This document shows, piece after piece, positions 1-10,642 of a stretch of DNA of 64,000 nucleotides (the first letter of the stretch is position 1; every line of letters starts with the position of its first letter). The notes under the pieces are model-generated. The model was not told where the DNA came from, made no database searches, and was given only the letters and a program-made list of their open reading frames with translations. Where the stretch lies: the NCBI GenBank assembly GCA_963922205.1, contig CAWUHX010000090.1, positions 744,001 through 808,000 on the forward strand, given 5' to 3'. The position numbers were made by a program, and so were the translations under genes. This stretch comes from Romanomermis culicivorax (lineage: Eukaryota; Nematoda; Enoplea; Mermithida; Mermithidae).

Positions 1-1244
1 TTAGCTAATTATGTAATCTTGATTAGTGACACTATTTTTTCTACTATCTATTTATCCTGTTTTCTGTTGCTATGAAGAAATTTAACGACTTTTCCACAGT
101 AAAAAATTTTTCACTGCGTGAACATTGCGCTTCAAATTAAAATTACTTTTTGGTGTTCCTGCTTCTGTTTTTTTTTAAATAAATGGATTATAGTTTCAAT
201 TCTTCTGCAAATGCAAACAATGATGATTTTATAAAGGCTATGATTAAACGCTCAAACCTAATGGAAGAGTCAGTTGAAGATCAAACTATTGACTCTGATT
301 ATGACATAATCAATTCATTTTGAAATGGCTTAGCGAAACAATGAAAGCTAGTTGGACTCGGGGAGGGGGGATTGCTGGGTTATTACTCTAATAAATGAGA
401 AATACTTTCCCATCCGTCAGTGACAAACAGACCGACCGGAAATTTTTTTCAATAATCTGGTCGACTAAACTGGTCGATACGGTTCTGTTTAAATCAAAAA
501 TAGATAAACATGATGTTGTTATCTTGATTTTGGAATCCTAAAATATTCATTTTTTCCACGGTATTAAGTTTTCCACTCCGTGAATATTGTGCATCAAATT
601 GAACCTACTTTTTTGTTCTCGCTGCATCTTCCGTTCCAAATTAACTGGGCTATAACTGTAGGTTAGGCCTTGAAGTTTCATCTCCTGATTTCATCTCTCA
701 TCATTGCAGTTATAGTCTGTTTTATAATTCTCAGTTCACTTGAATAAGGGATCAGAAGAATTTAATGTTTTTTTGTACTTTTTGGCTGAACCAGAGTCAA
801 TAGAGAAAATTGTAACTTGTGAGTCAAACAACATCATCTACAGCACCGATAAACGTTGTGTGGAAAATTCATGTCTACAAAAGCAGTTATCTATATTTTT
901 TAATTTACAAACATCTAAAGAAAATTAAAATCGCAGACCGTAAAGTCTTCAGATGTTGCATTCTGAAATGAAACATACGATTACTCACTGTGCTCCAGGC
1001 AATGCACCGCAACATGAATGATCAGAACGTTTTTTAATAAATCAAAAACGTTTTTTAATAATCAAATCAAAAAATGACAGTGATTAGGACAAAGAAATTT
1101 TGTCTCGAAAAATTTTTCTAGACTAGTTGAGTAATGTTCACAAATCTTCAGTCACGTACGATTAAGGTTGTGTTAAAATATAGAATAGTACTTTCTTTGC
1201 ACCATTATACCTGCATAGATACTTAAACAGAAACACTGACTGTC
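1..1244. other. AT-rich intergenic DNA with a dispersed repeat
   Basis: I see no gene here; the short open frames have no recognisable motif. About 100 bp near 545-660 (TCCACTCCGTGAATATTGTGC followed by GAACCTACTTTT and an AACTGG box) resembles 60-165, and again 58745-58850, so a low-copy dispersed repeat is present. No terminal repeats were found for it. Confidence 0.5.
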
Positions 1245-1247
1245 TTA

Positions 1248-1958
1248 GGGCCGAATGACAGAACGCGAGTTAAGTCTAACCTAGAGTTAAATCTCGGGTT
1301 AAATCAAGGGTTAACTTTAACCCGTAGTACAGAAGGAGGGTAAGAACTAACTCAAGGTTAAATACAGCCAATTTAACCCAACATTTTAACCCTGCTACGA
1401 GCAGGGTTAAATCTCGGGTTAAGGCATTTTTCAACTATTTTGAATGGCGCTTGATGTTGTTGATTTTCTTGAATTGTTAGATTTTGGAAGTGGAGTGCAA
1501 AACAATGTTGATTTGGATGCACTGGTCTTTACTAGAAAAAATCCGTTCGAATTTTACAACAACCAGCAGTTTTTTCACATTATCGTTTTGCCAAACCAAC
1601 AGTGCGCATGCTGATTGACATTCTGAAAGATGACTTGCAACGAACAACAAAACGGCATAACAGTCTTGCCGTGGATACACAGGTATACTTCTTATTGCAA
1701 CAACACACACTTCCTGTGTTCGAGCGTGGGAACGCTTGCTCAGACATTGAATAAGTAGCACGTGCTTTCTTTAACCCAAGATTAATGAAATTGTCTCTAG
1801 GTTAGTGGCATTAACCTTAGGTTAACTAACCCTACTTTAACCCGCCTTCTGGCATACCGGTTTGGGTTAACCCTAACCCGACAGTTAACTCTAGGTTACG
1901 TAACCCGAGGTTAACGCTAACCTAAGGTTAACTTAACCCCCCTTCTGTCATACGGCCC
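1248..1958. mobile_element. PIF/Harbinger-type element, non-autonomous
   Basis: Terminal inverted repeats begin GGGCCGAATGACAGAA (left) and GGGCCGTATGACAGAA (right, reverse complement), flanked on both sides by a TTA trinucleotide, the 3-bp TWA duplication typical of PIF/Harbinger. Subterminal regions are packed with GGTTAA/TTAACC words in both orientations. A broken transposase N-terminus lies inside. At 711 bp it is too short to be autonomous. Confidence 0.85.
1444..1754 (+). pseudogene. Harbinger transposase N-terminal fragment, frameshifted
   Basis: Frame 1 starts ATGGCGCTTGATGTTG at 1444 and runs to a stop near 1618. It contains an NPFEFYNNQQFF stretch like the helical region that precedes HARBI1/PIF DDE domains. 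The reading then continues in another frame with MLIDILKDDLQRTTKR and AVDTQVYFLLQQ, the pattern (L-x2-L-x-R-x-TKR, then an SVx-QV-x-LR-like segment) seen just ahead of the HARBI1-like catalytic domain. It ends at TAA 1752-1754. The catalytic DDE core is absent. The frameshift and truncation mark it as a relic inside a non-autonomous Harbinger element. Family assignment is from the motif pattern and agrees with the TIR and TTA duplication; no other family was considered as good a fit. Confidence 0.6.
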
Positions 1959-2649
1959 TTAGAGATCTAATTTCAAAGTTTGCATGAGAAATTATGATTT
2001 TGTTATTGCATTCCAAAATTCTGTAATCGTTTTCCTCCTTTGCCTGAAATCATTTAATTTTTTCACTTTCTTCGCTAATTACTCGTTTTTTTGTGTTTTG
2101 TCCTGTTTGTCTCATCTTTTCTTTCAATTTTTTCCCTTGTATTAAATCGAAAACATGAAATATATTTCTAGAGCTGGCTCTTTTTCTTCTTCATTTATCT
2201 TTCAGTTTTTGTTCTTTCGCGTCAAGGTTTTCTAATTAGACACATTTTCTTTTAGGCGCAACTTTCAGTGCATGAAAAGAAAACTTGACCTAATGAGGAG
2301 AAGCGAGGTTTTGACAGGAGCTCAACGTTGAGATTCTTTTCGCAGAAAACTACATCTTTGCGGTTCCTTTATCTATGACTTTTAGAGGCACTACTATACC
2401 GAGTTTTTATTCAGGTGATGTTTTTCGCACTTGCACTACTATATGCATGGAATTTTCAATGAGAGAGATAGACACGATTTTATTGAAATATAATTTGTTT
2501 CTTAAAATTGCTAATGCTGCATTATTGCGCATGAAATTTTTATGGCTATTATTTGTCTTTTAAAATTATTTTTTTTGGGCTAAAGTCATAATGTTCTACA
2601 CCAAAGAAATAGACATTCCTCCTTTTTCCATGTCGATGACTGGAGGTTC
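1959..2649. other. Intergenic, nothing recognised
   Basis: AT-rich DNA with no recognisable coding motif, RNA gene or terminal repeat. A 62-codon frame at 2375-2563 shows no family signature and is taken as chance. Confidence 0.5.
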
Positions 2650-3200
2650 CTAAGCTCGGTATTAATGCGCCTGGTGGCCACCCATCTTATAACGTGTGTA
2701 ATGCAAAAGATGTAAAATGTGCCTACAATAACTGGTTATGACGCGTAATTCAAATCAACAGTACGAACCTGGCTCAGGCCTAGGCTCAGACTCAGGCTTA
2801 GGCAATCGACTCAGGCACAGGCAATCGACACAACGTTACCGAACGAAAGGGAAATTTTTGTTCCGTTCGATTGGAGGTTACTGTCGGTCATTTTCTACAA
2901 AATTGCAGTTATTCTTTCCGATCGAAAGTGGATTTCAAGGCTGAACGTTTCAAGCTGTTGGCGATCCGTTCCGTCGAAAAATAAAATATAAATGACCCTT
3001 TAGGCTTAAGCCCAATTCAGAAGTGAAAAAATCCTAGGACTTTGTCACTGCTGAATTGGGCTTTAGGCTTAGGCTATGATTTAGTAGGCACATTATACCG
3101 TTTATGTCTCCTCACACATTACCCTATTACTGTAGGTTTCTTTTGCATTACACACGTTATAAGATAGGTGGCCACCAGACGCATTAATACCCCTGAACCC
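2650..3200. repeat. Inverted-repeat element with nested MITE
   Basis: Arms near 2658-2722 and 3088-3193 are reverse complements: both carry GGTATTAATGCG, GGTGGCCACC, ATCTTATAACGTGTGTAATG and, at the inner end, AATGTGCCTAC. Between them lie a copy of the GGGTCATTTATA MITE (2828-3000), AGGCTTAGGCTCAGG-like words at 2770-2830, and a near-perfect 18-bp hairpin (3009-3062) with AGCCCAATTCAG stems. No transposase remnant is visible. Confidence 0.65.
2828..3000 (+). mobile_element. GGGTCATTTATA-family MITE, copy 1 (5' truncated)
   Basis: Shares GTTCCGTTCG, GTCGGTCATTTTCTA, AAATTGCAGTTAT, CGATCGAAAGTGGATTT and GGCTGAACGTTTCAAGCTG with 6536-6771, and with diverged copies at 19542-19782 and 28685-28910. 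Its right end reads ATAAATGACCC. The left terminal repeat is missing. Confidence 0.75.
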
Positions 3201-4477
3201 TTAATAGCCATATAGCTGATAAATCCTGAGTGTCCCCACATGGCTATGGTCGACAATTTCTGAAAGAGATTCATATGGCACTTCTCCCCAATTTCCCCCA
3301 ATAACATTATGCAAATTGTAACGTGTGGAACTCAGCGCGATCGAAGGTCGGGCTGAGCTCCAGCTTGGCGTTCGTATAGTATCATCTGACAAATCGTTTT
3401 TATGCCATGTGAAAGATTATGTAGTTTCAGCGACATCAGCGACCAATATCAATTATTGCCAATTTTACTATTCTATTGTCTGTAATAATGGAAATGTAAA
3501 GAAAAGGAAGATATATATATATATATAAATAAATAAATATATATATCGTTTATCCTTACTACTTTATATGTCGTTTGACGTGTCAGCCAGAAATTCCAGT
3601 AAAAAGTGATACATTTCTTATTAAAATTGTAAAAAATTTGCAACATTTGTGCAATATCACTCAGATACTCTGTGGCCTATTGGAGATGCAATGAATTTAG
3701 ACTTTTTTCTCTTTTTTTTTGTGTTTCTTCATTTCTTTCAAAACCAAAATTTCGGCTTTACACCAAGTAAAAGCTATAGGAAGTATTTTTAAATCTGTTG
3801 ATAGGAGTATCTCGATGAGGTGCAATTCCAGTGATTTTATCTGTAAAACTCCCTGAGTCTGCCTCGAACTACTCGTAATGATATGGAACCCTTAGAATGA
3901 TGTTTACAATTTAAGTATTAGTTCATGCCAATCTCCGCTACCGTGGTGTTGGAGAATCCGATATATTTCGAGATTAAACCCTGTCCGACAATTCGCGTTT
4001 GATAAAATTCAGTCTGTAATGACGATATACGACGCCATTTTAAACGCATCGACGTCGAATGTTGGGAATTCTACCTCACCGCATATCGGTATTTCCTATC
4101 TATTAACAATCGGAATGTCTCATTTTAATTCCGCAGAGAATTAGTTACCGTGAACTAAAATTAATGGGTTGAATTTTGATGGACATGTAGTACTGATTTG
4201 GTAGCCCTCAACCTAAGACACATATTTTTCATATTTCAGTACACTACACTCCTGTCGTCTTTACCTGCTGCATGCACAGGTGATCAACACGTTCTAGAAA
4301 CAAACATAGCCCGCCGTCATGTTTGGAAATGAACAAAAATACCTCGGGGCAGAGATTTTTTTTCAATTGAATATCCTAAATTTATGGATGCAATGATGCC
4401 GATGGGCTGTATCCATAGATATGAATATTTTCAGTGATACTCCTTCGTCATATTGTTTTCGAAAAATGATTATGTAG
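3201..4477. other. Intergenic with AT microsatellite
   Basis: No gene is recognised. A TA/AAAT microsatellite occupies about 3510-3546. The rest is AT-rich with no terminal repeats that I could pair. Confidence 0.5.
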
Positions 4478-4679
4478 CAACCTGGCGCCTATCTCACAAT
4501 GGTGCCCGTCTCACTTTGGCGTCCGTCAGCGCCTACTATGTCCGGATATACAAGTGATGTGTTTTCAAATTTTACGGCAAGTTTTACATGACCGTAATGA
4601 TTGAAAATAGTTAAGGCCACTCCGAATGGCATAAGCCCCAGCCTACGTTCAAGTCTTGCCTCAGACTAAACTTAAGCCT

Positions 4680-5893
4680 AAGTCGGTCTATTCCCAATTG
4701 AGCGATTCCCATGTGAGCGATTCCCAATTTAGCGAATTCCCAACTGAGCGAATTCCCAATTGGGCGCATTCCCAAGTGCGCGAATTTCCAATTGAGCGAT
4801 TCCCATGTGAGCGATTCCCAATTGAGCGAATTCCCAATTGGCCGGCTCTAAACGAGTCATGGCGAATTCTTTACCTTATATTTTTGTTTATTTGTATTTA
4901 TTTTTTCTTTCGTTTTCTGGGTGTATTGTTAATGTTTTTTTATGTGTGTGTTTTAGCGTTTTAATTTTTTTTTAATTTTTTTTTTCGTTTATGTGTGTTT
5001 TAGCGTTTTAATTTTTTGGCTCTGCTTTCTTTCATTTTCTTTTTCTTGTCATCCACTTTTTTCTTTTTTGCGAATGAAACAACACATTACAAGTTGTCAT
5101 TTTAAATCGCCGTAGTCTCTTGTATAATTCTTGTACAGTCCGACAAGCTTGGATCTTTCATCGTTATAAGTGTAAAAATCTTCGTAAAAAACATAAACAA
5201 AAGAATGCCTTAAGAAACAAAGCATCAAGACAAAGGCAACGTCAACAAAAATGAAGACATTAAAAATAAGTAAAAATAAGTGGAAAAGCATTAGAAAAAG
5301 AAAGGAAACATGAAAAAAGTGACAAGGAAGAAGAAGCAACATAGTTAAAGCAGCACGAAAGAAAGAAAAAATTGTGAAAAAAGAAAGAATCAGGAGAGGT
5401 TAAAAGCAAAAAACTAGGATGATAAGTAATAAAGAAAAAATCACAAAAGATAAAATAATATGGAAAAACAATTATACGGAAGACTATACTTATTAAAAAT
5501 TACAACTTGTAATTTGTTGTTTCATGAGCGAAAAAGAAAAAAGTAGATGAGAAGAAAAACGAAAATGAAAGAAAGCAGAGACAAAAGATGAAAACGTGAA
5601 AACATACATCAACGAAAATATTAAAAATACACACAAAAAACGAACGAAAAAAATATAAGGTAAAGAAGGAAAATATGACGAAAGTTTTATTACATTCTCG
5701 ATCGCTCGTTTGGAATCGCCCAGTTGGAAATTCACTCATTTGGGAATTCACTCAATTGAGAATCACTTTCGTGAGAATCGCTTTCGTGATAATTGCTCAA
5801 TTCGGAATTCGCTCAATTGGGAATCCCTCACATGGGAATCGCTCAATTGGGAATTCGCTCACTTGGGAATTCGCTCACTGAAGAATCGTTCAC
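4680..5893. mobile_element. Foldback element F2-A with 15-bp tandem-repeat arms
   Basis: The left arm (4680-4860) is an array of about eleven units like GAGCGATTCCCAATT. The right arm (5700-5893) is the same array inverted (GGGAATCGCTCAATT). Inside the arrays, T-rich sequence on the left (4870-5095) is roughly complementary to A-rich sequence on the right (5495-5690). A central 5098-5230 segment matches the reverse complement of 60840-60961 in copy F2-B. The several 60-115 codon frames in it are repeat translations, not genes. Confidence 0.75.
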
Positions 5894-6535
5894 ACGAGAC
5901 TACCCCCTCCCCCCTAAGTCAACATTCCTCGCGCCAAATACGATTTTTTTCAACGTGTTGGTCTGGAAATGCGGAGAATTTCGCTGTCCTTCTGTTTGAA
6001 ATTGAGACGGTTTGTCAAGTATTTATTAGGATAATCATAATGTTGGATAGAATTTAATATGATCATAAAATAATGGAGTGGTTATCGTCTCTTACTTTAT
6101 AAAATGAGTGTTCAAATAGCAGAGTTAGGTGAGGCGCCAAAGTGGGACGATCGCCAAAGTAAGATACTCAAGAAAGATCATTACTAAATAATGATCGCCA
6201 AAGTGAAACGCGTGCAAAGCTGAGGCAAAAGTCTTACTTTGACGTCTATAACTTTGGCCGCAAAATGGGACGGGCGCCAAAGTAGGACGTGCGCCAAAGC
6301 AAGATTGTACGAGTAGAATGAGCGTTCAAATAGCAGAGTGCCAAAATGGTGCCAAAAGTGAGACGAGCGCGAAAGTAACTGGGAGCCAAAGTGAGACGGG
6401 GGCTAACGTGGAATGAGCGTCAAACACATTCAAAAAAGATGATTACTAAACAAACAAGGGGCGCAAAAGTGAGACGGGCGACAAAGTGAGGTGGGGGTCA
6501 AAGTGAGTTGTTCGTCAAGTTGATAACAGCCTAAA

Positions 6536-6771
6536 GGGTCACTTATACTTGTCTTTTTTGGTGGAACGGAACGGAACGGAAAGAAATCGACACAACGTTT
6601 CTGAACGAAAGGAAAATTTTCGTTCCGTTCGGTTCGGTCGGGAGTTACCGTCGGTCATTTTCTAGAAAATTGCAGTTAACCTGTCCGATCGAAAGTGGAT
6701 TTTCAGGCTGAACGTTTCAAGCTGTTGGCGATCAGTTCCGTTCCGTTTCGCCGAAAAAGGCTAAATGACCC
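6536..6771 (+). mobile_element. GGGTCATTTATA-family MITE, copy 2 (full length)
   Basis: Starts AAAGGGTCACTTATACTTG and ends GGCTAAATGACCCTTT, so the ends form an inverted repeat of about 15 bp. It sits within the tandem array of the F1-A right arm. The internal region matches copy 1 closely. The family has no coding capacity. Confidence 0.8.
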
Positions 6772-7001
6772 TTTACTTTGCGCCCATAACATGCGCGGCC
6801 AAAGTGTGACGAGTGCCAAAGTGAGACGGGCCCAGAGTAGGATGTCGCCAAAGAAAGACTGTACCGAAAAGACTCACTCATCTATCATTTGCTGTTACGG
6901 ATGATTATTTCCTCTCCGGATTAGAGCTTCTAGACTTTTTTCGATGCTTCGATTTGTCAACTTTGTCCGCTAAATAATTACTGTCTGTCCATATCATATC
7001 A

Positions 7002-8106
7002 CTAGTTTATTAGAAAATGCCCCGATGGGGCAGAAAAAAGGAGAATATACTTGCTTCGATAGTTGCCATGCTAGAAAAAGAAGTGGACTAGACTTCTGAG
7101 AACTTGGGTCAAAGTTGGAAAAAATTCACTTCCTTTATATTGGATTTTCATTCTGTCTCAAAAAAGTTTTCTATGTTTGTGAGAAAGTATATTCTGCAGC
7201 TGAGTGCATCAACACACTTTCCAACCGAACATATGCATCTCCGAAATTTTGAGGAAGGCACAGGGGTGGATTTTTTGGCGTTTTTTGTGACAAAATTTAA
7301 AAAAAAAGTTGAACAAAAAACTATTCTTCATAACAAATCTTCCAGTTTCCAAACCCTTGGTGAAGTTTGTACTCCCCATGTCCTCCCTCTCACACATGAG
7401 TGTTTCTAACTGCATGAGCTTTTTTTCTAAATTTAGTGTCAATAAGACAGGAATCAACTCTGAGAAGGTGACACATGAAATCCCCCTCAGTTTTTTTAGA
7501 AAATGCTACAGCACAAAGTCTTCTTAGAACTAAATCGATTGTGTAAGATGTGTGTAATTCACTCATTTTATTTAACATATCCTATGGAATTCACTCCATA
7601 AATAACCAAGGCCCAGTTGCACTAAAAGGGTTTAAGCTCCAGTCAAGATAGTCTCGAACAAAAAGACGACTCGGTATGATTTCAGGTTTAGTACAATTTG
7701 AATGTCATCAGGACTTGTCGGAATTATAACTATAATATGTCTCCCTCACCATTTTTCAGCTAGTGTGAGAGGCAGAAGTTTTGAATCGGTCGGGAGATAG
7801 AATGCCATTGGTTTACCATTTTTTACATTTGAAGTCATGTGCCATATTATTTTCATATGGAAAAATGTTACTGTGGTTGATGCCATGGGAAGGACAAAGT
7901 GCACGATGCTGCAGAATATACTTTCTCACAAACATAGAAAACTTTTTTGAGACAGAATGAAAATCCAATATAAAGAAAGTGAATTTTTTCCAACTTTGAC
8001 CCAAGTTCTCAGAAGTCTAGTCCACTTCTTTTTCTAGCATGGCAACTATCGAAGCAAGTATATTCTCCTTTTTTCTGCCCCATCGGGGCATTTTCTAATA
8101 AACTAG
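7002..8106. mobile_element. Left lobe, TIR element (ACTAGTTTATTAG ends)
   Basis: Terminal inverted repeats of about 170 bp run inward from ACTAGTTTATTAGAAAATG at both ends and include GGAGAATATACTTGCTTCG and ACTTGGGTCAAAGTTGG. The same element occupies 10643-12378. Flanking target duplications cannot be read because its neighbours are part of the larger palindrome. Confidence 0.65.
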
Positions 8107-8389
8107 TTCACTTCTTTTTAGTGGGCCTCAACCATGCACGAAAACTTTCATAGAAGCACATTGAAGTTTTAAATTTGGTCATGTGCACTTCAAAAAAAAC
8201 TATAAAAAAAACTTCAACCAACGAATTCTCACCTCCAGCAAAAGTAAAGCATGTGTAAAGCGCATAGTACTTAAAAAACGTTGTAAAGATACTGAAAGGT
8301 GACCATATCTATTGAATTCCCCATGGTTCAGAATACTTCAACCCAAAAAATCTCAGAAATACCTTTGTTTACACAACTGATTTTTCTCG

Positions 8390-9130
8390 TGTTAAACTGA
8401 CTCCGTCCATTGAATTCCCCATGGTCAGAAACATCTTCCCTCAAAAATAGTAGAAATACATTTGTTACACTCAATATGAATTAGTGTGTAAAGTGATCAT
8501 TTTCATTAAATTCTCAGTGGTCGAAAACCCCTCCCACAAAAAGCTCACGAAAACAGGCTTGGTTAAATTCGGAATAATTTTTTTTGTGTAAAGTGACACA
8601 TGCATTGAATTCCCCGCAGTCGGAAGCCCCTTCCATAAAAAATCACGAAAATACGCTTGTTTACACCCGCGATAGTTTTTTTTTGTAAGATGATCGCATT
8701 CATCAAATTCTCCGTGATCGAAAACCCCGTTCACCAGAAAATCACGAAAGTACGTTTGTTTACAACTGGGATAAGTTTTTGTGTAAAGTGATCGCATTTA
8801 TCAAATTCCCCGTGGTCGAAAACCTCTTCCAGCAAAAAATCACGAAAATACGTTTGTTTACACACGGGATATTTTTTGGTGTAAAGTGATCACATTCATT
8901 AAATTCCTCGTGGTCGAAAATCCCCTCCACAAGAAAATTACGGCAGTACGCTTGTTTACACCGTGGATAATTTTTTTGTGTAAAGTGAGGACGTCTATTG
9001 AATTTCCCGCTGTCGAAAACTCCCTCCACTGAAAAATCACGGAAATACGCTTGTTTACACCCGGGATAATTTTTCGTGTAAAGTGACCGTGTCCATCAAA
9101 TTCCCAATGGTCGAAAACCCTTGCAGTCCA
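8390..9130. repeat. ~98-100 bp tandem repeats, left arm
   Basis: GTGTAAAGTGA recurs at about 8486, 8586, 8684, 8781, 8879, 8978 and 9076. Each unit contains AAATTCCC(C/G), GGTCGAAAACCCC, AATCACGAAAATACG and TTGTTTACAC. Between units TTTACAC faces GTGTAAA across about 18-20 nt, so every junction can also form a small hairpin. Repeating peptide-like frames ([15 protein letters not shown]) arise because the unit is not a multiple of three; the frame changes from unit to unit, so I do not call a gene. Confidence 0.8.
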
Positions 9131-9172
9131 AAAATCGCAATAAGGCAACAGGTTTATTTGAAACTGCAAAAA

Positions 9173-9612
9173 AAATTAGTAGTGCATTATGCTGCAAAAA
9201 ATCATTTTTTTGAACCCATAAGTATTATATAACAAAATTGGGGAATTTGGCGTTTTCCGGGACTTTGGACAACCATATAATTGAATTGAGGCCATATTTC
9301 AAAAAAAGAAAAATTCGCATTTGAGATTACACCCCCAAGATGCATAGGCCGAAGTATGGAGGTTGGATATGGCACACCGATTGCTGGGCATGGTGGAACT
9401 GGGGGGCCTTAAAAAGTGCGTTTTTTACCTGTTTTTGGGGCCCCACCGAGCACCACTCGCAGATAGAGGCGAAATGACAAAAGGCACCCCATAGTTTGCC
9501 CCCATGCCCGATATTATGCAAAAAACCCGAAGGTTCTAGCTCTTACCGTTTTGGCTCTAGAGGGGGGGGACATGAAATTTGGGTGCCAGCATAATGCACT
9601 ACTAATTTTTTA
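9173..9612. mobile_element. Central TIR segment / loop of the palindrome
   Basis: Bounded by AATTAGTAGTGCATTATGCT and its reverse complement AGCATAATGCACTACTAATT. The interior is more GC-rich (GGGGGGCCTT, GGGGCCCCACC) than its surroundings. It may be a nested MITE at the axis or simply the unpaired centre of the palindrome. Confidence 0.55.
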
Positions 9613-9689
9613 GCAGTTTCAAATAAACCTGTAGCCTTATTGAGATTTTTGGGCTGCAAGGGTTTTCGACCATTGGGAATTTGATGGAT

Positions 9690-10430
9690 GCGGTCACTTT
9701 ACACAAAAAATTATCCCGGGTGTAAACAAGCGTATTTCCGTGATTTTTCAGTGGAGGGAGTTTTCGACCGCGGGGAATTCAATAGACGCCCTTACTTTAC
9801 ACGAAAAATTATCCCGGGTGTAAACAAGCGTATTTCCCTGATTTTTCAGTGGTGGGAGTTTTCGACTGCGGGGAATTCAATAGACGTCCTCACTTTACAC
9901 AAATAAATCATCCACGGTGTAAACAAGCGTACTGCCGTAATTTTTTTGTGGATGGGATTTTCGATCACGAGAAATTCAATGAATGTGATCACTTTACACC
10001 AAAAATTAATCAGTTTGTAAACAAACGTATCTTCGTGATTTCCTGGTGGGCGGGGTTTTCGATCACGGAGAATTTGATGAATGCAATCATCTTACAAAAA
10101 AAACTATGGCGGGTGTAAACAAGCATCTTTTCGTGATTTTTATGGAAGCGGTTTTCGACTGCGGGGAATTCAATGGATGTGTCACTTTACACAAAAAAAT
10201 TATAAGTATGTTTTCGTGAGTTGTATGTGGGAGGGGTTTTCGACCACTGGGAATTTAATGAAAGTGATCATTTTACACACTAATTCATATTGAGTGTAAA
10301 CAAATGTATTTCTGCGATTTTCGAGGGAAGATGTTTCTGACCATGGGAAATTTAATGGACGAAGTCAGTTTACACGTGTAAACAAATGTATTTCTGCGAT
10401 TTTTTTGGTTGAAGGATTCTAAACCATGAG
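9690..10430. repeat. ~98-100 bp tandem repeats, right arm (inverted)
   Basis: The same units as 8390-9130 in the opposite orientation (GTGTAAACAAGCGTATTTCC, GGGTTTTCGACC, GAATTCAATAGACG, CACTTTACAC). Unit order and divergence suggest the arm was inverted as a whole rather than built separately. Confidence 0.8.
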
Positions 10431-10642
10431 GAATTCAATAGATATGGTCACCTTTCAGTATCTTTACAACGTTTTTAAAGTAATATGCAGTTTACACATC
10501 CTTTACTTTTGCCGGAGGTGAGAATTCGTTGCTTGAAGTTTTTTTATTGTTTTTTTGAAGGGCAGATGACCAAATTTAAAACTTCATGGTGCTTCTATGA
10601 AGGTTTTCGTGCATGGTTGAGGCCCACTAAAAAGAGGTGAAC

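Larger units (their letters stand above)
4478..6866. mobile_element. Foldback element F1-A (CGCCAAAGT arms), non-autonomous
   Basis: The left arm near 4480-4535 carries CTCACTTTGGCGTCCGTC-type units. The long right arm (about 6130-6520 and 6780-6866) carries inverted units such as CGCCAAAGTGAGACGGG. The right end reads GACTGTACC, the reverse complement of the GGTACAGTC start of the autonomous relative at 20520. Unique segments 4550-4665 and 5935-6120 match 29030-29130 and 29180-29300 in a second short copy. Two later insertions lie inside: foldback F2-A (4680-5893) and a MITE in the right arm (6536-6771). No coding capacity of its own is visible, so it probably relies on a MULE transposase in trans. 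Confidence 0.65.

Noticed and set aside
5097-5751. Hydrophobic 80-codon frames on the minus strand
   Set aside because: They arise from A/G-rich foldback DNA of F2-A and have no conserved counterpart at the amino-acid level in F2-B.
8471-9169. Overlapping frames encoding repeated [10 protein letters not shown]-like peptides
   Set aside because: They are translations of a ~98-100 bp tandem repeat that shifts frame every unit; the inverse arm gives the same peptides. No start context or domain.
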